A stretch of DNA of 10,206 nt from Chytridium lagenaria (Eukaryota; Chytridiomycota; Chytridiomycetes; Chytridiales; Chytridiaceae), in assembly GCA_025449115.1 (NCBI GenBank), contig JAHLKC010000355.1, forward strand, positions 1 through 10,206, written 5' to 3'. Below, one piece after another: positions 1 through 6,952 of this stretch. Made by a program: the position numbers and the translations under genes. The notes beneath the pieces are model-generated. The model was given only the letters and a program-made list of their open reading frames with translations, ran no database searches and was not told the origin of the DNA. Every line of letters begins with the position of its first letter. Position 1 is the first letter of the stretch.

Positions 1-111
1 AAGCCCAGAGGTCGAGCGCGCAAAAGTCAACAGTGGACCCGCGAACCCACTGGTGACTATGCCCCTCCATCGCAAACACCTCTAAAAGACCTCATCAACA
101 CTCCACCTTAG
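1..111 (+). pseudogene. Possible gag C-terminus or gag-pol linker remnant
   Basis: Frame 1 is open from the window edge to a TAG at 109-111. It encodes a short basic, Pro/Thr-rich peptide (beginning KPRGRARKSQ) just ahead of the protease. A basic, low-complexity stretch here fits the end of Gag or the linker into Pol. No CCHC zinc knuckle is visible, and it would probably lie further left. The protease continues in frame 3, so the change between them may be a decay frameshift or an original gag-pol frame boundary; one copy cannot tell. Assignment is by position only. Confidence 0.45.
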
Positions 112-131
112 CAAGCCACCACCTCAGGCCT

Positions 132-465
132 CAAGAATCTTACGAAAGCCTTCTCGTCATTCAAGGCACTATCAACAGCCGAACCGCCAAGATCCTTATA
201 GACGGAGGAGCTACTCACTCCTTCGTCAAGGAATCCCTCGCTTATTCGGTCTCATCCCCTACTAAGGAAGACAAGTTCAATATAAAACTCGCCGCACCCA
301 CCTCAAGAACGGTTCGCGGACGCCTCTTAAGAACCTCACCCTCAACATCGACCGATACGCCGTCACTCAAGATTTCGTTTCCGCCCCTATCGCTTACGAT
401 GTCATCCTAGGAAAAGACTGGTTAACTGCAATCAACCCTCGCATCGACTGGAAAAAACACCGTCA
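132..465 (+). other. Retroviral-type aspartic protease domain (broken, altered active site)
   Basis: Frame 3 from about 132 gives a domain that begins with Q-E-S-Y-E-S-L-L-V and reaches the active-site loop LIDGGATHSFV at 192-224. The family motif is D-S/T-G; here it reads D-G-G (GAC GGA GGA, 201-209). The second half continues in frame 2 from about 331 and contains the hydrophobic block AYDVILGKDWL, the usual flap-distal region of gypsy proteases. A one-base shift in an A-run (about 446-451) returns it to frame 3, ending with NTVMFADHRW. Its original role was to cleave the Gag-Pol polyprotein. Both the frameshifts and the lost Ser/Thr argue that it is inactive. Confidence 0.88.
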
Positions 466-853
466 TGTTCGCCGACCATCGTTGGATCTGCAAGGACTAC
501 ACCCCCATCCAAGTCGATCATATCTCGGCCAAGACCTTCAATAAACTCGCAAAACAGCCTGGAGCAAGAATCGGAGTCGTCAACATCAAGGATCTCGCAG
601 AAATACTATCCGCCTCCTGTCACTACCTCTCTCCCGACGCGTCTCCCCCTCCAGAGCAAGACCACATCCTCAAAACCACAAGCGACGCCAATGACAAGGA
701 CGCTCAGGTTCTCGCTAACCTCCCAGACAACATCAAGGCAATGGTCAAGGAATTCCCCACCGTCTTCTCGGAATACATCGGCACTCCTCCCTCACGTCCT
801 TTCAATCACAAGATCGAGCTCGAGGATCCGCAGCAAAACCTCCACATCGCCCC

Positions 854-1640
854 ATCTATCCCCTCTCAGAAGAAGAGCTCGCCTCACTCAAGAAAGAGCT
901 CGAGTTTCTCCTCGACAATGGGAGAATTAAGCCATCATCTTCAGCATACGGCGCTCCCATCTTCTACATCGCCCAGGCCGGCAACTCAGATTAGTCATCG
1001 ATTACCGCGCCCTTAACAAGAACACCGTCAAGAACAGAACGGCACTTCCGAATATCACCGAAATCCTCGACAGACTCCGCAAGGCCAAGTACTTCTCCAA
1101 ACTTGACCTCGCCTCCGGATATCATCAAATTCGCATCACTCCCGAGGATACCCACAAGACCGCCTTCCGCACCAAGTATGGCCACTTTGAATGGGTCGTC
1201 ATGCCCTTCGGTCTAGCAAACGCCCCAGCCACCTTCCAGTCAATGGTCAACAGCATTTTTCAAGACTACGTCGACGAGTTCCTCATGCCTACATGGACGA
1301 TATCTTGATATTTTCAGAAACTCAGGAGGAACATGAAGAGCACTTACGCAAGGTTCTGGCCCGACTTCAGGAACATCAGCTTCATTGCCGCCTCCACAAA
1401 TGCGCCTTCTTCACCTCTGAAGTCGAATACCTAGGGTTTCACGTTTCCCGCGGTCACCTAGAGGTCCTTCCCTCACGAGTTAAGGCCATTCAAGACTTCG
1501 AGCCTCCTACCTCCTGGACAGAACTTCGCTCCTTTATAGGTCTGGCAAACACAATTCACCGATTCATTTCTCGACACGCCAGCCTTCTCGCCCCTCTGAC
1601 CGAACTTCTAAGAGGTGCCGGAAACAAGAAACGCCCCGCT
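854..1640 (+). other. Reverse transcriptase domain (broken)
   Basis: The domain starts after the spacer in frame 2 (IYPLSEEELASLKKEL, 854-901) and shifts to frame 1 at about 985 for [12 protein letters not shown], the conserved RT block. It continues with [14 protein letters not shown] (about 1090-1131), which carries the first catalytic Asp, and [15 protein letters not shown] (from 1195). A shift to frame 3 near 1287 precedes the catalytic box [10 protein letters not shown], with YMDD at 1290-1301. The thumb and connection follow (YLGFHVSRG, then FIGLANTIHRFI). Every expected RT block is present in the right order and spacing. The two frame changes at about 985 and 1287 separate the fingers, palm and catalytic box. 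Confidence 0.95.
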
Positions 1641-1654
1641 CCTTTCATCTGGTC

Positions 1655-2173
1655 ACCGGCAAGTCAATCGGTCTTCGAGAAGGTCAAGAGAGCCCTCATC
1701 TCCCCTCAAGTCCTTAGTCTCTTCGATCCAACAAGACCCGTCCACCTCTATACTGATTGGTCTGAATCAGCCGTCGGCAGTTACGTAGCCAACCCGACGA
1801 CGAAGGACATGAAGTACCCATCGCCTACGCGTCAAGAAAATGTAACGTTAGTGAACGTAAATACCACCCATATCTCGGAGAAATCCTCGCTCTGGTCGAA
1901 GCCTTCAGAACTCACCGTCACTACATCACGGGACGACAGGTCAAGGTGTTCACGGATCATCGCTCCCTCCAATACATCCTGGACCAACCCAAGCTCCGTC
2001 CCGTCCACCATCGATGGCTGGCAGACCTCCTTGCCCAAGACTTCGTCATAGAATGGACGCCAGGAAACTGGAACACCATTGACGCTCTCTCCAGAAGACC
2101 ACATGCCAAGGACGCCGCCACCGATCCGCACGTCTCGTTGAATTCCCTTTCGACCATCACCAACGACATCTAG
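1655..2173 (+). other. RNase H domain (broken)
   Basis: Frame 3 carries the start of the RNase H fold, FIWSPASQSVFEKVK and then LYTDWSESAVGSYV. The catalytic Asp is at 1755-1757; the family usually has T-D-A-S, here T-D-W-S. A one-base shift close to 1795 moves the domain to frame 2 for IAYASRK, the E/H-rich helix (GEILALVEAFRTHRHYI), FTDHRSLQYIL with Asp 1955-1957, and NTIDALSRRP, the typical end of this module in gypsy elements. The domain once degraded the RNA strand of the RNA:DNA hybrid. The frame ends at TAG 2171-2173, just before the integrase. Confidence 0.92.
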
Positions 2174-2198
2174 ACGACATCAAGAACGCCCTACAACG

Positions 2199-3193
2199 GA
2201 TGAGTTCTTCAAAGACATCAACACCTACCTTGACGACAACGTAAACCCCAAGGCCGATTTTCGCCAACTCAAATCCCAAGCATCTGAAGACGGCCGTTCT
2301 ACGTTACTTCCAGCAGGACTTCTCTACTACACGGCGGGAACGACCTTCGGCTTTACGTCCCTCTTGTCATCCGTCAACGGCTCATTCGTCTAGCTCACAA
2401 TGAAGGACCAGTTATCCACAATAACTGGGAACGAACGTCAGAAAGGATCTCTCGAAACTACCACTGGCCACGACTCCATCATGATGTAAAACGATACGTC
2501 AAGTTCTGCGACTCCTGCCAACGCAACAAGTTGCCCGCCACCTTCCCTACGGCTTACTGGAGCCTCACAATGCCCCCGAGCACCGCTGGGAAACCGTTTC
2601 TATCGACTTCATGGGCCCCATGCCGACTACTCTCGACACCAACTCGATTACATCATGGTTGTCGTTGACTCAGCATCAAAACGCGTCCACATTGCTGCAA
2701 CAAACACCACATCCACCGCTCAAGACATCGCTGAACTCTTCCTACGGACAGTATGGCGACACCACGGCCTTCCAAAACACATCATCAGTGATCGGACTCC
2801 AAATTCATCAGCGACTTCTGGAACGCGTTGATGAAGTCCCTCCGCGTCAAACAGACCATCTCCTCCTCCTACCATCCTCAAACCGACGGCCAAACCGAAA
2901 ACAAATCAGTGGATCATCCAAGCCCTCGCGAGTTCGTCCACTTCTACCAAAACGATTGGGATCAGTACTTGCATATCGTTGAACACGCCATCAACGACAC
3001 AATGAACGCTTCGACAGGCTACACACCTTTCATGCTCGACACCGGACGACATCCACGCTCCCTTCTTGATCTCTCCCTCACGCCAATGGATCCCATGCCT
3101 CTCCGAAACCTTAAAACCTGGTACTCCAAGCCAAGATCGCCATTCAAGACGCTCAAGACCGGCAAGCCGAACAAGCAAACCGACGAAGACTGA
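2199..3193 (+). other. Integrase: HHCC zinc-binding domain and D,D-35-E catalytic core (broken)
   Basis: After a spacer in frame 3 (2199-2338), frame 2 holds the zinc domain: His at 2396-2398, His at 2417-2419, then KFCDSCQRNK with Cys at 2507-2509 and 2516-2518 (H-x6-H and C-x2-C). The catalytic core follows in pieces: SIDFMGPMP with Asp 2605-2607 (frame 1), then DYIMVVVDSASKRVH and HIISDRTPKF with Asp 2790-2792 (frame 3), then SYHPQTDGQTE with Glu 2897-2899 (frame 2). The distance from the second Asp to the Glu is about 35 residues, as in the family. At about 2900-2935 two compensating indels scramble the usual NQWIIQAL motif while the frame stays open. It continues through HIVEHAINDTMNASTGYTPF to TGA 3191-3193. 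Confidence 0.93.
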
Positions 3194-3197
3194 AGAC

Positions 3198-3500
3198 CCC
3201 TTTCAAGTCGGCGACCTCGTTCTCCTCCACGCCAAAGACGTTTTCCACCAAACGCTCGAGATCGACCATCCAAGAAGCTCGGCCCAGTGTACACCGGTCC
3301 CTACAAGATTATTGAACGCGTCGGCACATCCTACGCCTCGAGCTCCCTCAGTCCTGGGGTATTCATCCAGTCATTCATCCAGAGAAACTCCGTCCATACT
3401 ACTGGGACACTGACGGGCCTCACCCCCTCTCGTCCCTTCCTCAAGCAGAACGATCCATCGAACGCCTCTTGCCCTTCGCACCCTCAAAACCTCAAAGGAA
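3198..3500 (+). other. Integrase C-terminal GPY/F module (broken)
   Basis: Frame 3 gives FQVGDLVLLHAKDVF, the conserved start of the module. Frame 2 from 3251 gives RPSKKLGPVYTGPYKIIERV, which contains the signature G-P-Y. Frame 1 from 3340 gives SWGIHPVIHPEKLRPY, the usual strand after GPY/F in fungal gypsy integrases. Three reading frames are therefore needed within 300 bases. The module normally helps integrase multimerise and bind DNA. The stretch after LRPY is a variable linker leading to the chromodomain-like tail. Confidence 0.88.
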
Positions 3501-3504
3501 GAGG

Positions 3505-3680
3505 ACAACGACAGGCACTCATAAGTGGCAAAATCACTCACCGGTCTACAACACTTGGCTTCCCTTCGACCAGGAACTCCGTATAAAATAAAGGCCGACG
3601 TCAAGCTCATCTCTCAACAACTCGTCCTCCACAAAGACTTCCCTGAAATCCAACCTCAAGATATACCTTCTGAAGAATAA
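3505..3680 (+). other. Chromodomain-like C-terminal tail remnant
   Basis: At the end of Pol, frame 1 encodes a segment with HKWQNHSPVYNTWLPF and stops at TAA 3589-3591. A switch to frame 3 continues with an acidic/hydrophobic helix and ends with QPQDIPSEE at TAA 3678-3680. The W...NTW..F pattern, followed by a helix at the very C-terminus of an integrase, matches chromodomains of chromoviruses, which usually show a W-x-G-Y then N-T-W-E-P pattern. The Glu after NTW is Leu here, and the first strand is poorly preserved. Chromodomains target integration to modified histones. The call rests on partial motif and position. Confidence 0.6.
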
Positions 3681-3877
3681 CTGTCCTCCCGGTCCCATAG
3701 AACGCGAATTCGTCTCCCTACTCTTACGCGTTTTTGTCACCATTTGCGCGAATTTCTTTTCTCATTTCTTACTTTCCTTTTTCTTTCCTCTTCTCCTTTA
3801 TAAGTCCCTTTCTTTACTTCTCTTCAATTTTCTTTGGTTTTTCCTACCGTCATCGCCTCGACCCCTTCGGCTCTTGT
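3681..3877 (+). other. Non-coding pyrimidine-rich spacer between pol stop and polypurine tract
   Basis: This stretch lies between the last pol stop and the polypurine tract. From about 3755 to 3846 it consists largely of T and C (runs such as tttctttcctcttctccttt), with a strongly purine-rich complementary strand. An open frame on the plus strand here translates to a Phe/Ser-rich string that follows from the base composition, so I do not count it as a gene. It is probably the 3' untranslated part of the element RNA. A role in priming or RNA stability is possible but not shown. Confidence 0.7.
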
Positions 3878-3884
3878 AGGGGGG
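3878..3884 (+). promoter_or_regulatory. Polypurine tract (plus-strand primer site)
   Basis: The purine run AGGGGGG lies directly against the TGTCAC that opens the 3' LTR. In LTR retroelements this purine run resists RNase H and primes plus-strand DNA synthesis, so it marks the exact left edge of the 3' LTR. Confidence 0.85.
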
Positions 3885-4098
3885 TGTCACGGAAAAACCA
3901 TTTTCCTTCGGATATTATAAAATCCTTGTCCACCTTTAATCTTACTTTTTCCACGATCAATATTTCCATGAGTGAATTCTTTCCTTGTTTCGTTTTCTTT
4001 TTTCCATCTTCACTTTAAATGGCTAACTTCTTTTCCATTTACTTTCCTGTTTTTCATCCATCGTCGACCCCTATCTAGCACCGGTCGACCCTCGCCTT

Positions 4099-4135
4099 CT
4101 CATGATGAGGACATCGACAACGTCGTTTAACGACG
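4099..4135. repeat. Two short near-palindromes in LTR U3
   Basis: CTCAT-G-ATGAG at 4099-4109 and CGTCGTT-T-AACGACG at 4121-4135 are inverted repeats with one-base centres, eleven bases apart and about 140-180 bases upstream of the TATA box. The motif AACGTCG occurs at 4119-4125 and again at 4136-4142. Such symmetric sites are typical of dimeric transcription-factor binding; here that is inference from symmetry and location only. Confidence 0.45.
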
Positions 4136-4276
4136 AACGTCGCCTTAGTCTTCTGAAGAAGGACCCTCCTTTTTCCACGACGCTTATCTTTTTCGCGTCC
4201 CTTCTTTCACTCTTTTACGCGCTTTTCCTTTTCCTTCTTTTTACGCGTCTTTTCTTACCTTTGTTCTTTTCCTCGC

Positions 4277-4284
4277 TATAAAAA
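4277..4284 (+). promoter_or_regulatory. LTR TATA box
   Basis: TATAAAAA sits in the middle of the LTR, where a pol II core promoter is expected at the U3/R boundary. Transcription would begin about 25-35 bases downstream, near 4305-4315, and in this 3' copy would read out toward the F-box genes, antisense to them. Confidence 0.75.
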
Positions 4285-4300
4285 GGACAGCTGGAAAATC

Positions 4301-4306
4301 AATAAA
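4301..4306 (+). terminator. LTR polyadenylation signal (AATAAA)
   Basis: A canonical AATAAA lies 17 bases after the LTR TATA box, at the expected U3/R junction. In the 3' LTR it would direct 3'-end formation of the element RNA. A chance match is possible in AT-rich DNA, but the placement fits. Confidence 0.55.
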
Positions 4307-4559
4307 AAGTATCTAGAAAACTATCTTCTTTATTGTTAGCAATATCACAATATTCCTCGGAACTTTCTCCAATTAAGGACGTTCCCTCACATTCAAAATT
4401 TCATTTTTGTGGTATATGTTCCAAACGCTTGTAATCAGAATCCTGTGGTTAGTTTAGTCTGTTTATCATCTTCGTGTAAACCTTATCAAGCTCTTGCAAA
4501 CGAGTCAATTCTTGCCATATAACCGTGCTCGTTCACGATGCTCTTTCCTTTAGCCGACA

Positions 4560-4896
4560 CGGAAAAAAAATAACTTTTTCATAATTATTTTCCTCCGCAC
4601 GAAGCTTCATTGTATTTACTTTGTACACTGTAACTGAAAGATACATTTGCGATCGTGATAGAACATATAGTATATTTTTATTTTCGAAACAAAACTACAT
4701 TACAATTCGTCTACCATCTTATGACGCATATATGCTTAATGCTGTGTTTTATTTTGACCATAATGAGGCTAATGAGATTGAATTGATAGAGTCATATAAA
4801 TGATTTCTTAGGATTAATGTACACGACTATTGATACAAAATAATAACTCCCTTTAAATAAAGGCATGTAGTTGTTTTTAAAAATTCTAGAAGGTAT
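4560..4896. other. AT-rich intergenic region between LTR and first F-box gene
   Basis: This 337-base stretch is strongly AT-rich and I see no credible gene. An open frame at 4621-4803 (+) starts with TTG, has no recognisable motif and spans low-complexity DNA. On the minus strand two AATAAA hexamers (4748-4753 and 4677-4682, read as tttatt on the plus strand) lie 144 and about 215 bases past the stop of the F-box gene and are candidate polyadenylation signals for it. Confidence 0.65.
4748..4753 (-). terminator. Candidate polyadenylation signal of first F-box gene
   Basis: AATAAA on the minus strand, 144 bases beyond the TAG stop at 4897-4899. It is the nearest canonical hexamer I see in the correct orientation, at a plausible 3' UTR length. 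AT-richness makes chance occurrence possible. Confidence 0.4.
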
Positions 4897-6750
4897 CTAC
4901 CAAGCCTGGCGAGATTGCACGTCAAGAAAGTCTAGGTCTCCAAAGCCATCTCTGAGCCTCCACAGCCGCTCAAAACCAACATTCGTCCCCAAATCGAGTT
5001 CAATATCGTCAAACATAAACTTAAAGTCTAGTTCGGGTAAGTTTTTGGACTTTCTTCCGTAAACGATTCTCTCCAAAAGTTCTACTTCGGCGACGCCCAG
5101 AGTGCACGAATAAAATTGCAGCACACAAAGGCGAGAAGAGTAAGCCAAACGCTCTAAAGCAGGAAAGCATCTTCTCACATCGTCAGCGGAAACTAGAATG
5201 AGATCCTTGACCAGAAATTGGGTGAGTCTTAAAGATTCGATGTTGCCGGCTACCCAATCCAACAGACGGATGAGCCGATCAATAGAGCCTTCATCACCCC
5301 GCATTTCCCGCATACAAAGCTTGACGATCTCTGGTGCATTGGGAAGTTGGAGTAATCCCGGCAGATCGTCCAAGAGAGTATAATATAAAGAAGGATTGAG
5401 AAGAATCTCAATCAAACCTTTCTTGGGGTGACTGGCGAGCGTATCAGTCAAAAACCGTAACCGATTTGATGAGAACAGTGGCGGCAAATGCAGACTTTTA
5501 AGGTTTGGTGCCGATAGCAACAGAGAGAGAAAAAGTTTAAGATGCTCGTCGTCTCTTAAAGCCAAGTTGTTTTCAGGAACTACAAGACGAAATGTTTCCA
5601 ATCGTTCACAGCGAGAAAGAAAACCTGCCAAGTGTATGAATGAATCGTCTGACATCATAATATTGATGTCAAGAAATCTCAAGCTAGAACTTGGCTTCAT
5701 AGACTTCAGTATGGAATTCAGGGCATTGGCATCAGGATTTGTAAGGTTGAATACGTGGCCGACATGAAGTGTGCATTCTTGCAAAGACTTGAGGCGGCCA
5801 AGAAGCGAAAAGAGGTTGGGTATGCAGTGAGATGCTGATTCATCAAGGTATGTTTTAATAGAAAATGAGTTGATCTGGTCCAGTAAGTTTGACGAGAGAA
5901 TGTCGTTAAACTTAGGCCAATAATGTTCATGAGCTGGGTCTTCGGCTTCTGCGAGAGCTAGATGGCGTAAATTCAGGGATAGAGGAAGCAACGGTGCAAC
6001 ATAGAGAAGACCGGCTAATGACGTCTTCAAGTTGCGAAGTTCACTGAAAGCAAGCAAATTCTCTTCTGTCAGTGCGGTGTTATCATCGTTGCCAGAACGT
6101 GAAGCAAATGGCTTCATCACCAAATTTAAATTCGTTATACATTTCTGCCGCGATAGCAGACGTAGAAGTTTTGAAGAATTGGAAATGGAGTCCATGACGA
6201 GTTCCTTTAGACGATCCGTTGCGATTTCATCCAAAAGAGTCTCATAAAACGTTGTCCCATCTGACATGAAGCTCGCTTTAAGACTTTCTAATCTTCGCAA
6301 TTTTAGAACGGCCCTTGCCAATGTTGGATTTTCTTCAGGTCTGTCAATGAAATTGCTGCTATGAAAGTGAAGATACCGAATGTTTGGAAACAACTCGATA
6401 GCCTCCTGAACAAAGAAAACACTATTCGGCCTTCCACATTCCAGCAGCACAGCCTTTTCTAGACGTAAGCCAGTCAACTCCAATATCTCTCGAGCAGAAT
6501 CAAGGATACTCTGGCTACTAAGCACAACTCTGAGCTCGCGTAGTTGGCTCAGAACAGAAGGGTGTGAGCGGAAGAGATCCAGATACTTTTGGAACGCATG
6601 CTCATCTGAATCGAGTCTTCGAAATACTTGGGGGAGGAATAGCTTTCGGAGGTTGGAGCAGACGGTTGACAAGACTTGGATTTCTTTACTGCTCAAGAGT
6701 GGCGGCAACTCGAAGTGCAAGACATCAGTTGGAAGTTTGAGTAAAGGCAT
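4897..6750 (-). CDS. F-box/leucine-rich-repeat protein, 617 aa
   Basis: This is an uninterrupted frame from ATG at 6750-6748 to TAG at 4897-4899. The frame stays open further upstream to a GTG at 6888, but the first ATG is at 6750. It has A at -3 and lies about 64 bases after a TATA box, so I use it. Residues 1-45 form an F-box-like segment: L-P-T-D-V-L near the start, a hydrophobic middle, then CSNLRKLFLPQVFRRL. From about residue 65 to 600 the protein is built of irregular leucine-rich units, for example FPNIRYLHF (121-129), LNLRHLALAEAE (259-270), SSLRFLDINI (355-364), RLETFRLVV (383-391), APNLKSLHL (414-422) and NIESLRLTQFL (503-513). F-box proteins of this shape usually bind Skp1 through the F-box and recruit substrates to an SCF ubiquitin ligase through the repeats. 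The substrate is unknown. No signal peptide or membrane segment is seen. It is paralogous to the gene just upstream. Confidence 0.87.
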   Translation of the reverse strand: MPLLKLPTDVLHFELPPLLSSKEIQVLSTVCSNLRKLFLPQVFRRLDSDEHAFQKYLDLFRSHPSVLSQLRELRVVLSSQSILDSAREILELTGLRLEKAVLLECGRPNSVFFVQEAIELFPNIRYLHFHSSNFIDRPEENPTLARAVLKLRRLESLKASFMSDGTTFYETLLDEIATDRLKELVMDSISNSSKLLRLLSRQKCITNLNLVMKPFASRSGNDDNTALTEENLLAFSELRNLKTSLAGLLYVAPLLPLSLNLRHLALAEAEDPAHEHYWPKFNDILSSNLLDQINSFSIKTYLDESASHCIPNLFSLLGRLKSLQECTLHVGHVFNLTNPDANALNSILKSMKPSSSLRFLDINIMMSDDSFIHLAGFLSRCERLETFRLVVPENNLALRDDEHLKLFLSLLLSAPNLKSLHLPPLFSSNRLRFLTDTLASHPKKGLIEILLNPSLYYTLLDDLPGLLQLPNAPEIVKLCMREMRGDEGSIDRLIRLLDWVAGNIESLRLTQFLVKDLILVSADDVRRCFPALERLAYSSRLCVLQFYSCTLGVAEVELLERIVYGRKSKNLPELDFKFMFDDIELDLGTNVGFERLWRLRDGFGDLDFLDVQSRQAW

Positions 6751-6813
6751 TTTGCCAGGTTTGTCAATAGTTACTGGATGGGATGAAGTTATGAATGTCG
6801 CTCTTGTAATCCA

Positions 6814-6821
6814 TTTATATA
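6814..6821 (-). promoter_or_regulatory. TATA box of first F-box gene
   Basis: TATATAAA on the minus strand, 64 bases ahead of the ATG at 6750. The spacing suits a fungal core promoter with a short 5' UTR and argues against translation beginning at the upstream GTG (6888), which lies outside any transcript made from this box. The whole intergenic gap to the next gene is only 202 bases. Confidence 0.6.
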
Positions 6822-6952
6822 AACGCGGTAGCCATGCAGATTCCGGGAAACTAAAATGTGGGTTGCTCGTTTTAACAATATCAAACACGACAAAAATATG
6901 AGCCGGAAGGATATGAACAAAATAAGGTTGTCATTACGTGAAGCCGATCACT

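Larger units (their letters stand above)
57..3680 (+). pseudogene. pol: Broken pol gene: protease, RT, RNase H, integrase, chromodomain
   Basis: This is the former polyprotein that would have matured Gag-Pol, copied element RNA into cDNA and integrated it into the host genome. Recognisable protein is found only by following frame changes, roughly 3 (57-330), 2 (331-455), 3 (455-855), 2 (854-984), 1 (985-1287), 3 (1289-1795), 2 (1799-2173), 3 (2199-2338), 2 (2339-2545), 1 (2548-2635), 3 (2640-2797), 2 (2801-3193), 3 (3198-3250), 2 (3251-3336), 1 (3340-3591) and 3 (3591-3680). In-frame stops at 2171-2173 and 3589-3591 break it further. The last codons end at TAA 3678-3680. Catalytic motifs of RT (YMDD) and integrase (D, D, E) survive in pieces; the protease motif is altered. 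Breaks are mainly one-base indels, with well-preserved protein between them. No functional product is expected. Confidence 0.95.
1..4559 (+). mobile_element. Degenerate Ty3/gypsy-type (chromovirus-like) LTR retrotransposon, 3' portion
   Basis: The domain order protease, reverse transcriptase, RNase H, integrase, chromodomain-like tail, then polypurine tract and LTR, is diagnostic of Ty3/gypsy elements; Ty1/copia elements place integrase before reverse transcriptase. The left end is cut by the window, so the 5' LTR, primer-binding site and most of gag are not visible. The internal region uses mostly C-ending codons (GCC, CTC, ATC, GAC), unlike the F-box genes to the right. The copy cannot be autonomous: the pol frame is broken more than fifteen times and has stops at 2171-2173 and 3589-3591. 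The right boundary is inferred from the LTR terminus and is uncertain by a few bases. Identity as a gypsy element is very secure; the chromovirus subgroup is likely. Confidence 0.95.
3885..4559 (+). repeat. 3' LTR of the gypsy element
   Basis: The LTR opens with TGTCACGG right after the polypurine tract. Its end is placed at the terminus CCGACA (4554-4559), which approximately inverts the opening TGTC.CGG and gives the TG...CA ends expected for an LTR of about 675 bp. Inside are a TATA box at 4277-4284 and AATAAA at 4301-4306, so U3 would span about 3885-4305 and R-U5 about 4306-4559. The right edge is not certain, because no second LTR is in the window for comparison and target-site duplications cannot be checked. 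The start is well supported. Confidence 0.8.

Noticed and set aside
57..3680. RIP (repeat-induced point mutation) as the cause of the element's decay
   Set aside because: RIP gives C-to-T and G-to-A changes with new TAA/TAG stops and AT enrichment. This region stays rich in C-ending codons and is broken mostly by indels.
3734..4018. Plus-strand 94-aa hydrophobic Phe/Ser-rich frame
   Set aside because: Produced by the pyrimidine-rich tract; it crosses the polypurine tract and LTR start, so it cannot be a gene of the element.
4621..4803. Plus-strand 60-aa open frame in AT-rich DNA
   Set aside because: TTG start, low-complexity surroundings, no domain pattern and no partner exon.
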